A stretch of 64,000 bases of DNA from Dechloromonas sp. (lineage in GTDB: Bacteria > Pseudomonadota > Gammaproteobacteria > Burkholderiales > Rhodocyclaceae), in assembly GCA_028687035.1 (NCBI GenBank), contig JAQUAX010000009.1, forward strand, positions 1 through 64,000, written 5' to 3'. Under the pieces are notes generated by a model, which ran no database searches, was not told the origin of the DNA, and saw only the letters and a list, made by a program, of their open reading frames with translations. Of the stretch, positions 53,833 through 63,211 are shown piece after piece (positions within the stretch are counted from its first letter, which is position 1; each line of letters opens with the position of its first letter). Both the position numbers and the translations under genes were made by a program.

Positions 53833-53871
53833 ACGCGGTCGACCGGCCGGGAACGGCCGAAATGCCGCGGC

Positions 53872-54507
53872 TCAGTACAGGCCGATGCGGCGCAGGCCGG
53901 CCAGCAGCCCCTCGGCCATCCGCCGGTAGCCCTCGGCGTTCGGGTGGATCTGGTCGGCGCACAGTTCCGGCTGGCCGAGGATGTCGGAAAACACCGATTC
54001 GATGACCGGGATCCCCTCCTCGTCCGCCAGTTCGCGGTAGATCGGCGAATCCGACGGGCGGCGGGTCAGCGCGCCGAGCAGCGACAGTTCGGGCACCGCG
54101 ACGAGCACGACCCGGGCGCCGCCGGCCGCGGCGCGGCGGACGATCTGCCGGATGTCCTCCTTGACCGCGGTCGACGGCCTGCGGTGCAGGAAATCGTTGC
54201 CGCCGAGCTCGACGATGACCAGCGCCGGCGGCTCGGCGGCGAGCAGCGGAGCCAGCCGTTCGCCGGCCGCCGCCGCGGTGTCGCCGGGCAGTCCGGCGTT
54301 GATCACGCGCCAACCGGTCGCCGCGGCCAGCCGGGTCGGCCAGTCCTCGCCGGGACCGGCGCCGGTCCCGTAGGTCACGCTGTCGCCGAAGGCGAGCACC
54401 GTGCTGCCGGGCGCCAGCCGGGGCGGCTTCGGCGCCTTGCCGCAGGCCGCCAGCAGCACCCCCGCGGCAGCCAACAGCAAGCGGCGGCGAAGCGGCTCAG
54501 GCAGCAT
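53872..54507 (-). CDS. SGNH-family esterase lipoprotein (TesA/arylesterase type)
   Basis: 211 residues. An Arg-rich start and hydrophobic stretch lead to a lipobox ending at Cys22 (LLAAC), so it is probably lipid-anchored. SGNH blocks are present: FGDSVTYG (Ser43), GLPGD, GGND, and DQIHPNAEGY with the catalytic Asp and His. Related enzymes hydrolyse esters, thioesters or lysophospholipids. It overlaps the end of the upstream antiporter gene by 11 bases. Confidence 0.88.
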   Translation of the reverse strand: MLPEPLRRRLLLAAAGVLLAACGKAPKPPRLAPGSTVLAFGDSVTYGTGAGPGEDWPTRLAAATGWRVINAGLPGDTAAAAGERLAPLLAAEPPALVIVELGGNDFLHRRPSTAVKEDIRQIVRRAAAGGARVVLVAVPELSLLGALTRRPSDSPIYRELADEEGIPVIESVFSDILGQPELCADQIHPNAEGYRRMAEGLLAGLRRIGLY

Positions 54508-56242
54508 CGGACAGGCCCGGCCACGGGCATTTGACGCCGACCAGCGACACCTCGCCATCGGCCTGCATCTCGCGGACGACCAGCGTCACCGCGCCGATCC
54601 GGACCCGGTCGCCGAGCACCGCCGGCCGGCCGATCCGGTGCAACAGCAAGGCGCTGACCGTCAGCCCGGCCTCGCCGTCCTCCAGCTCGAAACCGTAGGC
54701 AGCCGCGAGGTCCCCCGCGGCGACGCCGGGGTCGACCGAGAATTCGCCGAAGAATGCGGCATTGCGGCCGAGGTTCTGGGCGCTGCCGCCGCAGGCGCCG
54801 GCCAGCGCATCGGCGGCCGAGGCCGGCGCGACGAACCAGGCCGTATCGTCGATCGCCAGCCGCAGGCCGGGCTCCAGCCGGCACAAGCGGCCGGCCCGGA
54901 TGACCGCCAGCGCACGCGTATCGCCGCCAACGCCGGCCGCCAGCTCGTCCGGGTCGCGCCCTTCGGCGTCGGACCCGGCGGCGACCCGGCAGGCGAGCAG
55001 GTTCAGCACCGCTTCGCGGCCGACCCAGACTTCCCGCCACTCGGTCGGCTCGTCCTTCGGCGGCAGCTCGACGTCGAGCCAGCGCGCCGCGGTCGGGATG
55101 GTCGCCCCCTGGACCAGCAGCGACAGCAGCACGACGGCGAAGGCGACGTCGAACAGCAGCTTGGAATCGGGCACGCCCATGACCACCGGAACGATGGCCA
55201 GCACGACCGGCACGGCGCCGCGCAGGCCGACCCAGCTGACGAAGGCGATCTCCTTCCACGCGTAGCGGAAGGGCAGCAGGCCGCCGGCCACCGCCAGCGG
55301 ACGGGCGACCAGCATCAGGAACAGTGCCATCGCCAGCGCCTCCGGCGCGTGATCGAGCACATGGCTCGGGGTCACCAGCAGGCCGAGCACGACGAACATG
55401 CCGGCCTGGGCCAGCCAGGCCAGCCCGTCCATCACGCGCAGCACGTGCTCGGTCGCGTGGTTGCGGCGCTGGCCGACGACGATGCCGGCGACGTAGATCG
55501 CCAGCAGGCCGCTGCCGCCGATCAGGTTGGTCGCCGCGAAGACGAGGATGCCGCCGGACAGGATCAGCAGCGCGTACAGCCCCTCGGCCAGCGTCAGGCG
55601 GACGAGCAGCCGGGCCAGTATCCAGCCGCCGGCCAGGCCGAGGCCGATGCCCAGGCCCATCTGCTGGGCCAGCATCCACAGGAAACCGCCCAGGCTGGCC
55701 TGCGCCGGATGCAGCAGCGTCTCGACGAATACCGCGACGAGCAGGATGGCCATCGGATCGTTCGCTCCGGACTCGATTTCCAGCGTCGAGCGGACCCGCT
55801 CGCTGAGCCGGACGCCGCTGTTGCGCAGCAGCGCGAACACCGCCGCCGCGTCGGTCGACCCGACGATCGCGGCGAGCAGGAAACCGAGGCGCCAATCGAC
55901 GTCGAGCCACCAGGTCGCGAAGGCGCCGAGCAGGCCGCTGGTGGCGATCACGCCCCAGGTCGCCAGCACGCCGGCCGGGCGCAGCGCAACGCGGAAGGTG
56001 TCGGTGCGCGTGCGCAGACCGCCGTCGAGCAGGATCACCGCGAGCGCCAGCTGGCCGATCAGGTTGGCGGTTCCGAAATCGTCGAACTGGATGCCGCCGG
56101 GGCCATCCTCCCCGGCCACCATGCCGACGACCAGAAACAGCAGAAGCAGCGGCAGGCCGAGCCGTGCCGAAATGGTGCTGGCCAGCACGCTGATGAAGAG
56201 CAGCAGCCCGGCCAGCAGAAAAAGGGCATTCATCGCATCCAT
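54497..56242 (-). CDS. Potassium/proton antiporter, CPA1 type (NhaP2/CvrA-like)
   Basis: 581 residues. About 13 transmembrane helices (residues 5-385) carry GSTDAAAVFALLRN and LEIESGANDPMAILL, the CPA1 antiporter active-site pair of acidic residues, and WVGLRGAVPVVLA. A TrkA-C-like domain (about 410-490) and a CorC-HlyC-like C-terminal domain (about 495-575) follow, as in NhaP2/CvrA. It exchanges K+ (or Na+) for H+ and contributes to cation and pH balance. An alternative ATG lies three codons later. Divergent from cysD. Confidence 0.9.
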   Translation of the reverse strand: MDAMNALFLLAGLLLFISVLASTISARLGLPLLLLFLVVGMVAGEDGPGGIQFDDFGTANLIGQLALAVILLDGGLRTRTDTFRVALRPAGVLATWGVIATSGLLGAFATWWLDVDWRLGFLLAAIVGSTDAAAVFALLRNSGVRLSERVRSTLEIESGANDPMAILLVAVFVETLLHPAQASLGGFLWMLAQQMGLGIGLGLAGGWILARLLVRLTLAEGLYALLILSGGILVFAATNLIGGSGLLAIYVAGIVVGQRRNHATEHVLRVMDGLAWLAQAGMFVVLGLLVTPSHVLDHAPEALAMALFLMLVARPLAVAGGLLPFRYAWKEIAFVSWVGLRGAVPVVLAIVPVVMGVPDSKLLFDVAFAVVLLSLLVQGATIPTAARWLDVELPPKDEPTEWREVWVGREAVLNLLACRVAAGSDAEGRDPDELAAGVGGDTRALAVIRAGRLCRLEPGLRLAIDDTAWFVAPASAADALAGACGGSAQNLGRNAAFFGEFSVDPGVAAGDLAAAYGFELEDGEAGLTVSALLLHRIGRPAVLGDRVRIGAVTLVVREMQADGEVSLVGVKCPWPGLSDAA

Positions 56243-56290
56243 GGCCCGAATCTAACATAGGCCGCGCGGTCGACCGGAAAACACCGAACA

Positions 56291-56307
56291 TATTCCAATA
56301 GTGAATA
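56291..56307. promoter_or_regulatory. TATTC-N7-GAATA inverted repeat upstream of cysD
   Basis: Perfect 5-bp arms with 7-base spacing, the T-N11-A geometry of LysR-type operators, 84 bases upstream of cysD. A candidate CysB site. Confidence 0.5.
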
Positions 56308-56326
56308 ACAAGATGATTACATGTTC

Positions 56327-56341
56327 TTAATTGAATATTAA
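56327..56341. promoter_or_regulatory. TTAAT-N5-ATTAA inverted repeat in the cysD promoter region
   Basis: Second AT-rich inverted repeat, 50 bases upstream of cysD, overlapping a possible -10 box (TATTAA). It may be part of the same regulatory region as the site at 56291. Confidence 0.4.
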
Positions 56342-56391
56342 GCCGGGACTACAATGCCTCCCATTCGACACGAATCGCGGAATCCCCTGCC

Positions 56392-57318
56392 ATGCCCCAT
56401 CGCCCCCTGTCCCACCTCGACTGGCTGGAAGCCGAGGCCATCCACATCCTGCGCGAAGTCGCCGGCCAGTGCGCCAATCCGGTGCTGCTGTTCTCCGGCG
56501 GCAAGGACTCGATCTGCCTGCTGCGCCTGGCCGAGAAGGCCTTCCGCCCGGGCCGCTTCCCGTTCCCGCTGATGCACATCGACACCGGCCACAACTACAA
56601 GGAAGTCGTCGAGTTCCGCGACAAGCGCGCCGCCGAACTGGGCGAGCGCCTGATCGTGCGCTCCGTCGAGGATTCCATGAAGCGCGGCACCGTCGTGCTG
56701 AAGCACGAGAACGAATCGCGCAACAAGCACCAGTCGGTGACGCTGCTCGAAGCCATCGAGGAATTCGGCTTCGACGCCTGCATCGGCGGCGCCCGCCGCG
56801 ACGAGGAAAAGGCCCGCGCCAAGGAACGGATCATGAGTTTCCGGGACGAGTTCGGCCAATGGGACCCGAAGAACCAGCGCCCGGAACTGTGGAACCTGTA
56901 CAACGCCCGCAGCCACAAGGGCGAGAACATCCGCGCCTTCCCGATCTCGAACTGGACCGAGATGGACGTCTGGCAGTACATCGAGCGCGAAGGCCTCGAA
57001 CTGCCGTCGATCTACTTCGCCCACACCCGCCCGGTCGTCATCCGCCAGGGCGCCATCGTGCCGGTCAATGTGCCGCTGGTTTCCGGCGAGCTGACCAACC
57101 TGCCGAAGGCCGGCGAGGACATCGTCCAACTGCAGGTGCGCTTCCGCACCGTCGGCGACATCTCCTGCACGGCGCCGGTCGAATCGGACGCCGACACCGT
57201 CGAGAAGATCGTCGTCGAAACCGCCACCACCACCATCACCGAGCGCGGCGCGACGCGTCTGGACGACCAGACCAGCGAAGCCTCCATGGAACAACGCAAG
57301 AAAGAGGGTTACTTCTAA
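56392..57318 (+). CDS. cysD: Sulfate adenylyltransferase subunit 2
   Basis: Forms adenosine 5'-phosphosulfate from ATP and sulfate together with the CysN GTPase. 308 residues with the PP-loop LLFSGGKDSICLLRLAEKAF, MHIDTGHNYKEVVEFRD, CIGGARRDEEKARAKER and the C-terminal TSEASMEQRKKEGYF typical of CysD. Overlaps cysN by one base (TAATG). Confidence 0.97.
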   Translation: MPHRPLSHLDWLEAEAIHILREVAGQCANPVLLFSGGKDSICLLRLAEKAFRPGRFPFPLMHIDTGHNYKEVVEFRDKRAAELGERLIVRSVEDSMKRGTVVLKHENESRNKHQSVTLLEAIEEFGFDACIGGARRDEEKARAKERIMSFRDEFGQWDPKNQRPELWNLYNARSHKGENIRAFPISNWTEMDVWQYIEREGLELPSIYFAHTRPVVIRQGAIVPVNVPLVSGELTNLPKAGEDIVQLQVRFRTVGDISCTAPVESDADTVEKIVVETATTTITERGATRLDDQTSEASMEQRKKEGYF

Positions 57319-58586
57319 TGACTACCCACGTTGAAGACCACGGCCTGCTGCGCTTCCTGACCTGCGGCAGCGTCGACGACGGCAAGAGCACGCTGATCGG
57401 CCGCCTGCTGTACGACACCAAGGCCATCCTGGCCGACACGCTGAACGCCATCGAGAAGACCTCGCAGAAGCGCGGCCTCGGCGCGGTCGACCTGTCGCTG
57501 CTGACCGACGGCCTGCAGGCCGAACGCGAACAGGGCATCACCATCGACGTCGCCTACCGCTACTTCTCGACCGGCACGCGCAAGTACATCATCGCCGACG
57601 CGCCGGGCCACGAGCAGTACACGCGCAACATGGTGACCGCCGCATCGACCGCCAACCTGGCCATCATCCTGATCGACGCGCGCAAGGGCGTGCTGACGCA
57701 GACCCGCCGCCATTCCAAGCTGGCCTCGCTGGTCGGCATCCCGCACCTGGTCGTCGCGGTCAACAAGATGGACCTGGTCGATTACTCGCAGGAAGTGTTC
57801 GAGCAGATCCGCGAGGACTACCTGCGCTTCGCCGCCAAGGTCGGCATCGAGGACGTGCGCTTCATCCCGCTGTCGGCGCTGAACGGCGACATGATCGTCG
57901 AGCGCGGCGAGTCGCTGTCGTGGTACGACGGCCCGACCCTGCTCGACATCCTCGAAGCGACGCCGGGCGCCCACAGCGAGCACGCCGAAGCCTTCCGCTT
58001 CCCGGTGCAGTACGTCTGCCGGCCGCAGGATTCGGCCAACCCCGACCTGCACGACTACCGCGGCTTCATGGGCCGCGTCGAATCCGGCAGCATCCGGGTC
58101 GGCGACGCGGTCACCGTTCTGCCCTCCGGACTGACGTCGACCGTCAAGGCGGTCCAGATCGGCGGCCAGGACATCGCCGAGGCGGTCACCGAGCAGTCGG
58201 TGACGCTGCTGCTCGCCGACGAGATCGACACCTCGCGCGGCGACATGATCGTCAAGTCGGACGAAGCCCCGGCCGCGGTCAAGGAAATCCGCGCCAACCT
58301 GTGCTGGCTGTCCGAGACCCCGCTCGACCGCGCCCGGACCTACCTGATCCGGCATACGACGCGCGACGCCAAGGCCAAGCTGACCGGCATCGACCACCGG
58401 CTCGACGTCAATACGCTGGAGCACCTGCCCGCCGAGAAGCTGGCGATGAACGACATTGCCGAAGTCAGCTTCAAGCTCGCCCAGCCGATCTTCGCCGATC
58501 CCTACGCGACCAACCGCGCAAGCGGCGCGTTCATCGTCATCGACGAGAGCAACAACAACACCGTCGGCGCCGGCATGATTCTCTGA
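57318..58586 (+). CDS. cysN: Sulfate adenylyltransferase subunit 1 (GTPase)
   Basis: GTPase that drives APS formation by CysD. 422 residues with G1 GSVDDGKST, G3 DAPGHEQYTRN, G4 NKMDLVD and the elongation-factor-like domains. It lacks the C-terminal APS kinase (CysC) found in NodQ-type fusions, consistent with an APS-reducing cysH. Followed by a strong bidirectional terminator. Confidence 0.97.
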   Translation: MTTHVEDHGLLRFLTCGSVDDGKSTLIGRLLYDTKAILADTLNAIEKTSQKRGLGAVDLSLLTDGLQAEREQGITIDVAYRYFSTGTRKYIIADAPGHEQYTRNMVTAASTANLAIILIDARKGVLTQTRRHSKLASLVGIPHLVVAVNKMDLVDYSQEVFEQIREDYLRFAAKVGIEDVRFIPLSALNGDMIVERGESLSWYDGPTLLDILEATPGAHSEHAEAFRFPVQYVCRPQDSANPDLHDYRGFMGRVESGSIRVGDAVTVLPSGLTSTVKAVQIGGQDIAEAVTEQSVTLLLADEIDTSRGDMIVKSDEAPAAVKEIRANLCWLSETPLDRARTYLIRHTTRDAKAKLTGIDHRLDVNTLEHLPAEKLAMNDIAEVSFKLAQPIFADPYATNRASGAFIVIDESNNNTVGAGMIL

Positions 58587-58591
58587 CCCCT

Positions 58592-58607
58592 TCCGCGGTC
58601 GACCGCG
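58592..58607. repeat. 16-bp palindrome CCGCGGTCGACCGCGG
   Basis: Perfect palindrome between the cysN stop and its terminator. Its core CGGTCGACCG recurs at several other places in the window (167-177, 5297-5307, 53835-53845, 56266-56276). Confidence 0.6.
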
Positions 58608-58616
58608 GCAGGAAGA

Positions 58617-58650
58617 CAAAAACGCCTCCGAAGTGCCGGAGGCGTTTTTC
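58617..58650. terminator. Bidirectional intrinsic terminator between cysN and the FlgO-like gene
   Basis: AAAAACGCCTCCG and CGGAGGCGTTTTT arms around AAGTGC, with A and T runs on both sides. It can serve cysDN on the plus strand and the lipoprotein genes on the minus strand. Confidence 0.92.
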
Positions 58651-58667
58651 ATTGGAGCAGCAACAAC

Positions 58668-59225
58668 TTATTTGACGGGCTTCAACAGCATGAAGCCGAT
58701 ATTTCCGGTCTTGGGCACCGAAAAGTTGAATGCGCTGGAAATGGCGGAATCGGAGGCACGCACCAGTTTCAGGGTCACATAGACCGAGCTGCCCCCCTCG
58801 ACATAGGTACCGACGAGGACGAGATCGGCGTTCTGGCTGGCACTGATCTCCTTGACCTCACGGGACAGCATCAGCTCCCCCTGCGAACGACTGACGTAGA
58901 GCTTGCCACCCAGCTTCAGTTCGCTGACGGAAACCCCCATCTGAGCCAGACGGGCCGACATCTGCTCGGCCAGCAGGCGGCCGAAGGGACTCGACTGATC
59001 CAGATTGTTCAGGTCGACCACGGTGGCGACCAGAACGCGAACTCCGCCCCCCGAAGCGATCACCGGCGACAGCTGCTGCGTTCCGACCAGGGCATCGACC
59101 GCATCATAAACCGCCGCAATCAGCGCCGATTCGCGTTCGGCCCGGGACGGACCACCGGAAGTCGAGCATCCGGCGACGCCAGCCAGTATCGACAGGGCCA
59201 GCAGGAAGTTTTTTACGTATTTCAT
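58668..59225 (-). CDS. FlgO-domain lipoprotein
   Basis: 185 residues. The signal sequence has a lipobox (LAGVAGC, Cys20). The mature part resembles FlgO: a VLVATVVDLNNLDQSSPFGRLLAEQMSARLAQMGVSVSELKL segment, then GELMLSREVKEISASQNADLVLVGTYVEG. FlgO was described as an outer-membrane lipoprotein for flagella in Vibrio, but many homologues are not flagellar. It directly follows a second lipoprotein gene with no spacer. Confidence 0.82.
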   Translation of the reverse strand: MKYVKNFLLALSILAGVAGCSTSGGPSRAERESALIAAVYDAVDALVGTQQLSPVIASGGGVRVLVATVVDLNNLDQSSPFGRLLAEQMSARLAQMGVSVSELKLGGKLYVSRSQGELMLSREVKEISASQNADLVLVGTYVEGGSSVYVTLKLVRASDSAISSAFNFSVPKTGNIGFMLLKPVK

Positions 59226-59867
59226 TTACCGCTCCCGCTGGATGACCGGAAACTGACGGCTCCGGTCCACAAACAACGACGCATCGACGCCGTCGATATA
59301 GTAGGTATCGCTCCGATAAACGGAGTAAACGCCGTTCTGTTCGATCGTCGTGGTCAGCGTGACTTCGGTCGTCGGACGGCTGTCATGCTTTTCATAACTG
59401 AAAACAGCATCGGCGATCGCTAACGCACCTCCCAGTGCGGCCGCGGTCGCACCAGCCGCATCCAGATACCAGAGACTGCCACCGAGCGCCGTCAGCTCAC
59501 CCGGCTTCAGCCCCCCCGGGATCACATGCCTGACCTCCTGGACGCCGACGTTGACCTGAAGAGCACCGGCCGCCGACGAGCTGACCGGAATTCCCAATTG
59601 CATCAGACTGCTCCGAAACTGGCTCGGGAAGACCTTTCCGAACGGCGATCCGGAAATTTCCGGAACATAGACCGGCTGATTGGCAGCCTTCAGGGTCGGC
59701 TCAAGTTTGCCGGCAAGGTGACTGGCAACGGCTTCCCAGTGCTTGACCGATTTCAGCTTCAGCTCTGGCTGGGAATCGAAGCTTGCCACGGGCGGGCGAC
59801 CATCGTGCGTCGCACAACCGGCCATCGCGGAGACGATGGCGCATATACACAATTTTTTGAGATTCAT
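59226..59867 (-). CDS. Hypothetical lipoprotein paired with FlgO-like gene
   Basis: 213 residues with a lipoprotein signal (CAIVSAMAGC, Cys18). The middle region (VYVPEISGSPFGKVFPSQFRSSLMQLGIPVSSSAAGALQVNVGVQEV) and the end (TEVTLTTTIEQNGVYSVYRSDTYYIDGVD) resemble small outer-membrane assembly lipoproteins but I cannot name a family. One hydrophobic Ala/Gly stretch occurs near 140-160. A GGGGG ribosome site precedes the ATG. The two lipoprotein genes form one unit and lie in a less GC-rich stretch than the rest. Confidence 0.72.
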   Translation of the reverse strand: MNLKKLCICAIVSAMAGCATHDGRPPVASFDSQPELKLKSVKHWEAVASHLAGKLEPTLKAANQPVYVPEISGSPFGKVFPSQFRSSLMQLGIPVSSSAAGALQVNVGVQEVRHVIPGGLKPGELTALGGSLWYLDAAGATAAALGGALAIADAVFSYEKHDSRPTTEVTLTTTIEQNGVYSVYRSDTYYIDGVDASLFVDRSRQFPVIQRER

Positions 59868-60004
59868 TCGGTGCCCCCGGTCAATGACCTGCTTGTAGAA
59901 CAAAGTCATTCTAACCCTGGCAACACTATGCTGTCATCTGAAACACTAACGACAGAAAAATATGCAAATATGCATTTTGTGTTATATCTGTTAAGCCAGC
60001 ATGT

Positions 60005-60766
60005 CTACCGCAGCAGGCCGATCTCCCGCGCCGTCTGCGCTCCGATCAGCGTTTCCTCCAGGCTGTCCGGGATGTCGGCCCGCTGCGCGTCGACCGGAAT
60101 GCGGCCGCCCATGATCTCGGCGCGCCGCTGCGGCAGGCCGCGCTCCGGCTCGGCATAGCCGGCGGGGAAAAGCGGCTGCAGCGTGGCCGGATCGTATTTG
60201 TCGGTGGCGCCGAACACGTGCAGCAGTTCGTGCGCGACGACGACCAGGTTCTGCGCCTGCTGGCCCGGGCTCGCGAAAACGTGGATCAGCCCGATGCCGC
60301 CCTTGCTCAGGCCGGTCGAATGGGGCAGCGACGGCGTCCGCGCCGGGTCGTGGAAGAGCAGGAAAAGCCGGACCTGCGGTCGCGGACCGGCTATCGCGTC
60401 GTGCCGCGACGCCCACCAGCGCAGCTGCAGGCTCCAGGCCACGGCATCGAGCACGCCCGGCCGTTCCGGCGGCAGCGGCGGACGCCCGGAAAGCGCCGGC
60501 GCGAGCGCGAGAGCGATCGGCTGCAGCACCGGGCGCCCGTGACGCTCGCTCTCGGCCTGCACCCAGCGGGCCAGCCCGGCGAAGGCGTCGGCGTCCAGCC
60601 GGCGCAGGAAAGCCGCGGTGACCGGCGAATCGTCCGCCGCCACCGGGTAGAGGGCGACCGGGATCGTGTGCTGCCAGGCCGTCAGCCGGGCATTGGCCCG
60701 CCAGGCGCCGAGCCCGACGGTGACCAGCACGAACAGCAGGAGCAGGATGCGGAATTTCCGGAACAT
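60005..60766 (-). CDS. Membrane-anchored putative zinc metallopeptidase
   Basis: 253 residues. An N-terminal hydrophobic anchor (FRILLLLFVLVTVGLGAW) precedes a soluble domain with VVVAHELLHVFGATDKYDP, an HExxHxxGxxD motif as in metzincin-type zinc peptidases. The rest is not similar to a family I know. It probably acts in the periplasm. It lies 52 bases downstream of the chemotaxis receptor on the same strand. Peptidase activity is inferred only from the motif. Confidence 0.75.
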   Translation of the reverse strand: MFRKFRILLLLFVLVTVGLGAWRANARLTAWQHTIPVALYPVAADDSPVTAAFLRRLDADAFAGLARWVQAESERHGRPVLQPIALALAPALSGRPPLPPERPGVLDAVAWSLQLRWWASRHDAIAGPRPQVRLFLLFHDPARTPSLPHSTGLSKGGIGLIHVFASPGQQAQNLVVVAHELLHVFGATDKYDPATLQPLFPAGYAEPERGLPQRRAEIMGGRIPVDAQRADIPDSLEETLIGAQTAREIGLLR

Positions 60767-60818
60767 GGCGGCGAGGGTTGTCCTGGTCGCCCGATTATCC
60801 GGCAAAACCACAGCGCGC

Positions 60819-62957
60819 TCAGGCCCGAGACACCTTGAACTGCCCCATCGTCTGCTCCAGCTTGCCGGCGGCGAAGCCGGTCAGTTCGGCGCTGCGCGCC
60901 GAGGCCAGCGTCGCTTCGCGCATCGCCAGCGCGGCGCTCGAGATCGCCTCGACACGGTCGCCGTAGGCGTGCGTCGAGCTGGCGATCTGGCTGATCGTCA
61001 CGAACAGCCGCTCGACGACCTCCTCGATCTCGCGCTTGTCGGAAGCCGCCTCGGCGGCCAGGCGCAGGCCCTCCTCCATGTCGGTCATGCCGGTTTCCAT
61101 GGTCCGCACCGCCTGCTCGGCCTGGCTCTGCACGCCGTCGATCATGCCGCTGATGTCGGCGGTCGCCCGCCGGGTGCGCTCGGCCAGCTTGCGGACCTCG
61201 TCGGCGACGACCGCGAAGCCGCGGCCGCTCTCGCCGGCGCGCGCCGCCTCGATCGCCGCGTTCAGCGCCAGCAGGTTGGTCTGCTCGGCGATCTCCTTGA
61301 TCAAGGTGACGATGCCCCCGATGTCCAGCGTGCGCTGCTCGAGCTGGCGGATGGTGTCGGCCGACAGGTTCACCGATTCGCGGATGCTGCGGCTGCGCTC
61401 GCCGATCAGTGCGAACTGCGCCCTCGCCTGTTCGCCGACGCGGGCGACGACCTCGCGCATCGCCCGGGTGCTGTCGGTCGCCGCGTCGATCTCGCCGAGC
61501 TGCTGGCGGATCGCGTTCAGGATGTCGCCGACCAGGCGCTGCATGTCGGCCGACACCTGGCCGGCATGCAGGCTCTTGTGCTGCAGCTTGCGGTTGGTGT
61601 CGCTGATCTCGCCGGAGGTTTCGGCGACCAGGTGGATGACCTGCTCCAGATTGTCGATGAAGCTGTTGGTCCATTGCGCCAGCACGGCCGTCTCGTCGAT
61701 GCCCTGGCTGACCCGCGGCAGACGCTGCGACAGGTTGCCGCCGCCCTCGGCGGTGCCGCGCAGGATGCGCGTCGCCTCGCGCAGCCGTTCGCTGACCGGG
61801 CGGCTGCCGAAATGCTGGAACAGCGCGGCGCCGGCCAGCTGCATCAGGCCGCCGGCCGCGGCGGCCAGCGTCGCGTCGAGCCCGAACGCGGCCGCCGCCG
61901 CGGCGCCGCCCCAGCTGGCCAGCGCCAGCAGCAGGTACAGGCGCTGCAGCCGGAACGACAGGCTGCGGTAGCGGTAGACCTCCTCGAGGTCGGCCTCGCA
62001 CATCATGCCCCAGGTGTCGGGCGAGCCCGGCAGCCGGAAGGTCACGCCCTTGCCGATGACCGGCACGTGGCGGTAGTCGGAATAGCCGGGATAGGTCACG
62101 AACAGGTTGTCGCCGCGCCGGATGGTCTCGCGGACACCCGGATGCAGCTGCCCGGTCGCCGGATCGTTGAAGACCAGTTCCAGTTCGGTGTGCTCCTGTA
62201 CCCGGACGATGCCGAATTCGGTGCGCACGCCGTCCTTCAGGTTGTCGCCGTGCGTGAAGGTGGCGTCCTCGAAACGCGAGCGCGACAGCGCGGTGCCCGG
62301 CCGGATCGCCGGATCGAAGGCCGAATCGACCATGAACAGGTAGTTGTCGCCGGATTCATGGAAGATGTGTCCGGCCTCGCGCTGGATCAGGTCGCCGATC
62401 ACGTCGTTCGGCACGCGGCCGCAGACGATGCCGACCACCGCGCCATCGACCACGATGGGCTGGTGGAACATCAGCGTCACCGCATCGTGGAAACGCGAAG
62501 TCGATGCCGGCAGGCTGCGCGTCACCGGGTCGCGGTAGGGGCCGTACAGGAACTGCCCCTGCAGCCCGGCCTGCACCGCCTTCGGCGAGGCGGCGCCCCC
62601 CCCCTCGCGGCCGGCATGCGACGACGCCAGCACCTTGCCGGCGGGGTCGACGATGAACAGTTCGGAAAAATCGACCGCCCGCTGGCGGTACTGCAGCAGC
62701 AGCTCGCGCTCGGGCTGCGGCCAGCCGGCGGCGACCTCGCGCGCCAGCCCCTCGAGGTAGCCCCATTGCTGCGTGCACCACCCGGTCAGGATGCGCACCC
62801 GCGTCGCCGCGAAGGACTCGAAGGTCTGCTCGATCGCCGGGTAGCGGTGGCGGTTGCGCGAGGTCGCCCAGCGCATCGCGATCTTGCCGGTCCGGCCGAA
62901 CCAGGGAAGCCAGCGGCGCTCGGCCGCCGACAGCTGCATTTGCTCGCTTCTCAACAT
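60819..62957 (-). CDS. Methyl-accepting chemotaxis protein with N-terminal cytoplasmic sensor
   Basis: 712 residues. Residues about 80-325 look like a double-Cache-type sensor ([13 protein letters not shown]...[15 protein letters not shown]), but no transmembrane helix precedes them. Two helices follow as a hairpin (about 330-375), then a HAMP-like segment and a signalling domain whose tip reads [41 protein letters not shown]. It would interact with CheW/CheA. An AGGAACG ribosome site supports the ATG at 62957; further upstream codons lack one. Confidence 0.88.
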   Translation of the reverse strand: MLRSEQMQLSAAERRWLPWFGRTGKIAMRWATSRNRHRYPAIEQTFESFAATRVRILTGWCTQQWGYLEGLAREVAAGWPQPERELLLQYRQRAVDFSELFIVDPAGKVLASSHAGREGGGAASPKAVQAGLQGQFLYGPYRDPVTRSLPASTSRFHDAVTLMFHQPIVVDGAVVGIVCGRVPNDVIGDLIQREAGHIFHESGDNYLFMVDSAFDPAIRPGTALSRSRFEDATFTHGDNLKDGVRTEFGIVRVQEHTELELVFNDPATGQLHPGVRETIRRGDNLFVTYPGYSDYRHVPVIGKGVTFRLPGSPDTWGMMCEADLEEVYRYRSLSFRLQRLYLLLALASWGGAAAAAAFGLDATLAAAAGGLMQLAGAALFQHFGSRPVSERLREATRILRGTAEGGGNLSQRLPRVSQGIDETAVLAQWTNSFIDNLEQVIHLVAETSGEISDTNRKLQHKSLHAGQVSADMQRLVGDILNAIRQQLGEIDAATDSTRAMREVVARVGEQARAQFALIGERSRSIRESVNLSADTIRQLEQRTLDIGGIVTLIKEIAEQTNLLALNAAIEAARAGESGRGFAVVADEVRKLAERTRRATADISGMIDGVQSQAEQAVRTMETGMTDMEEGLRLAAEAASDKREIEEVVERLFVTISQIASSTHAYGDRVEAISSAALAMREATLASARSAELTGFAAGKLEQTMGQFKVSRA

Positions 62958-63211
62958 CTCGTTCCTGCAATGGAAATTAGTCAGGCATCGATGTGCAACA
63001 AGCGTGCCGAGGCCTTGCGGAACTTGCCGGAGTTCCGAGCATTCCAAGCAAAAACAGGGGCTTGGCCGGATTCGACCGGCCTCGAGCGGCCGGGCGCCGG
63101 GAAGCGGCGCACCGTCATGGTGCGGCGCAATGCCCCACTGCGAACGGCGCTTGCCCCGAAACGGCGCCACCGGCTACAGTGGAAACGATGCCAACGACGA
63201 GGAAGCCAGCG

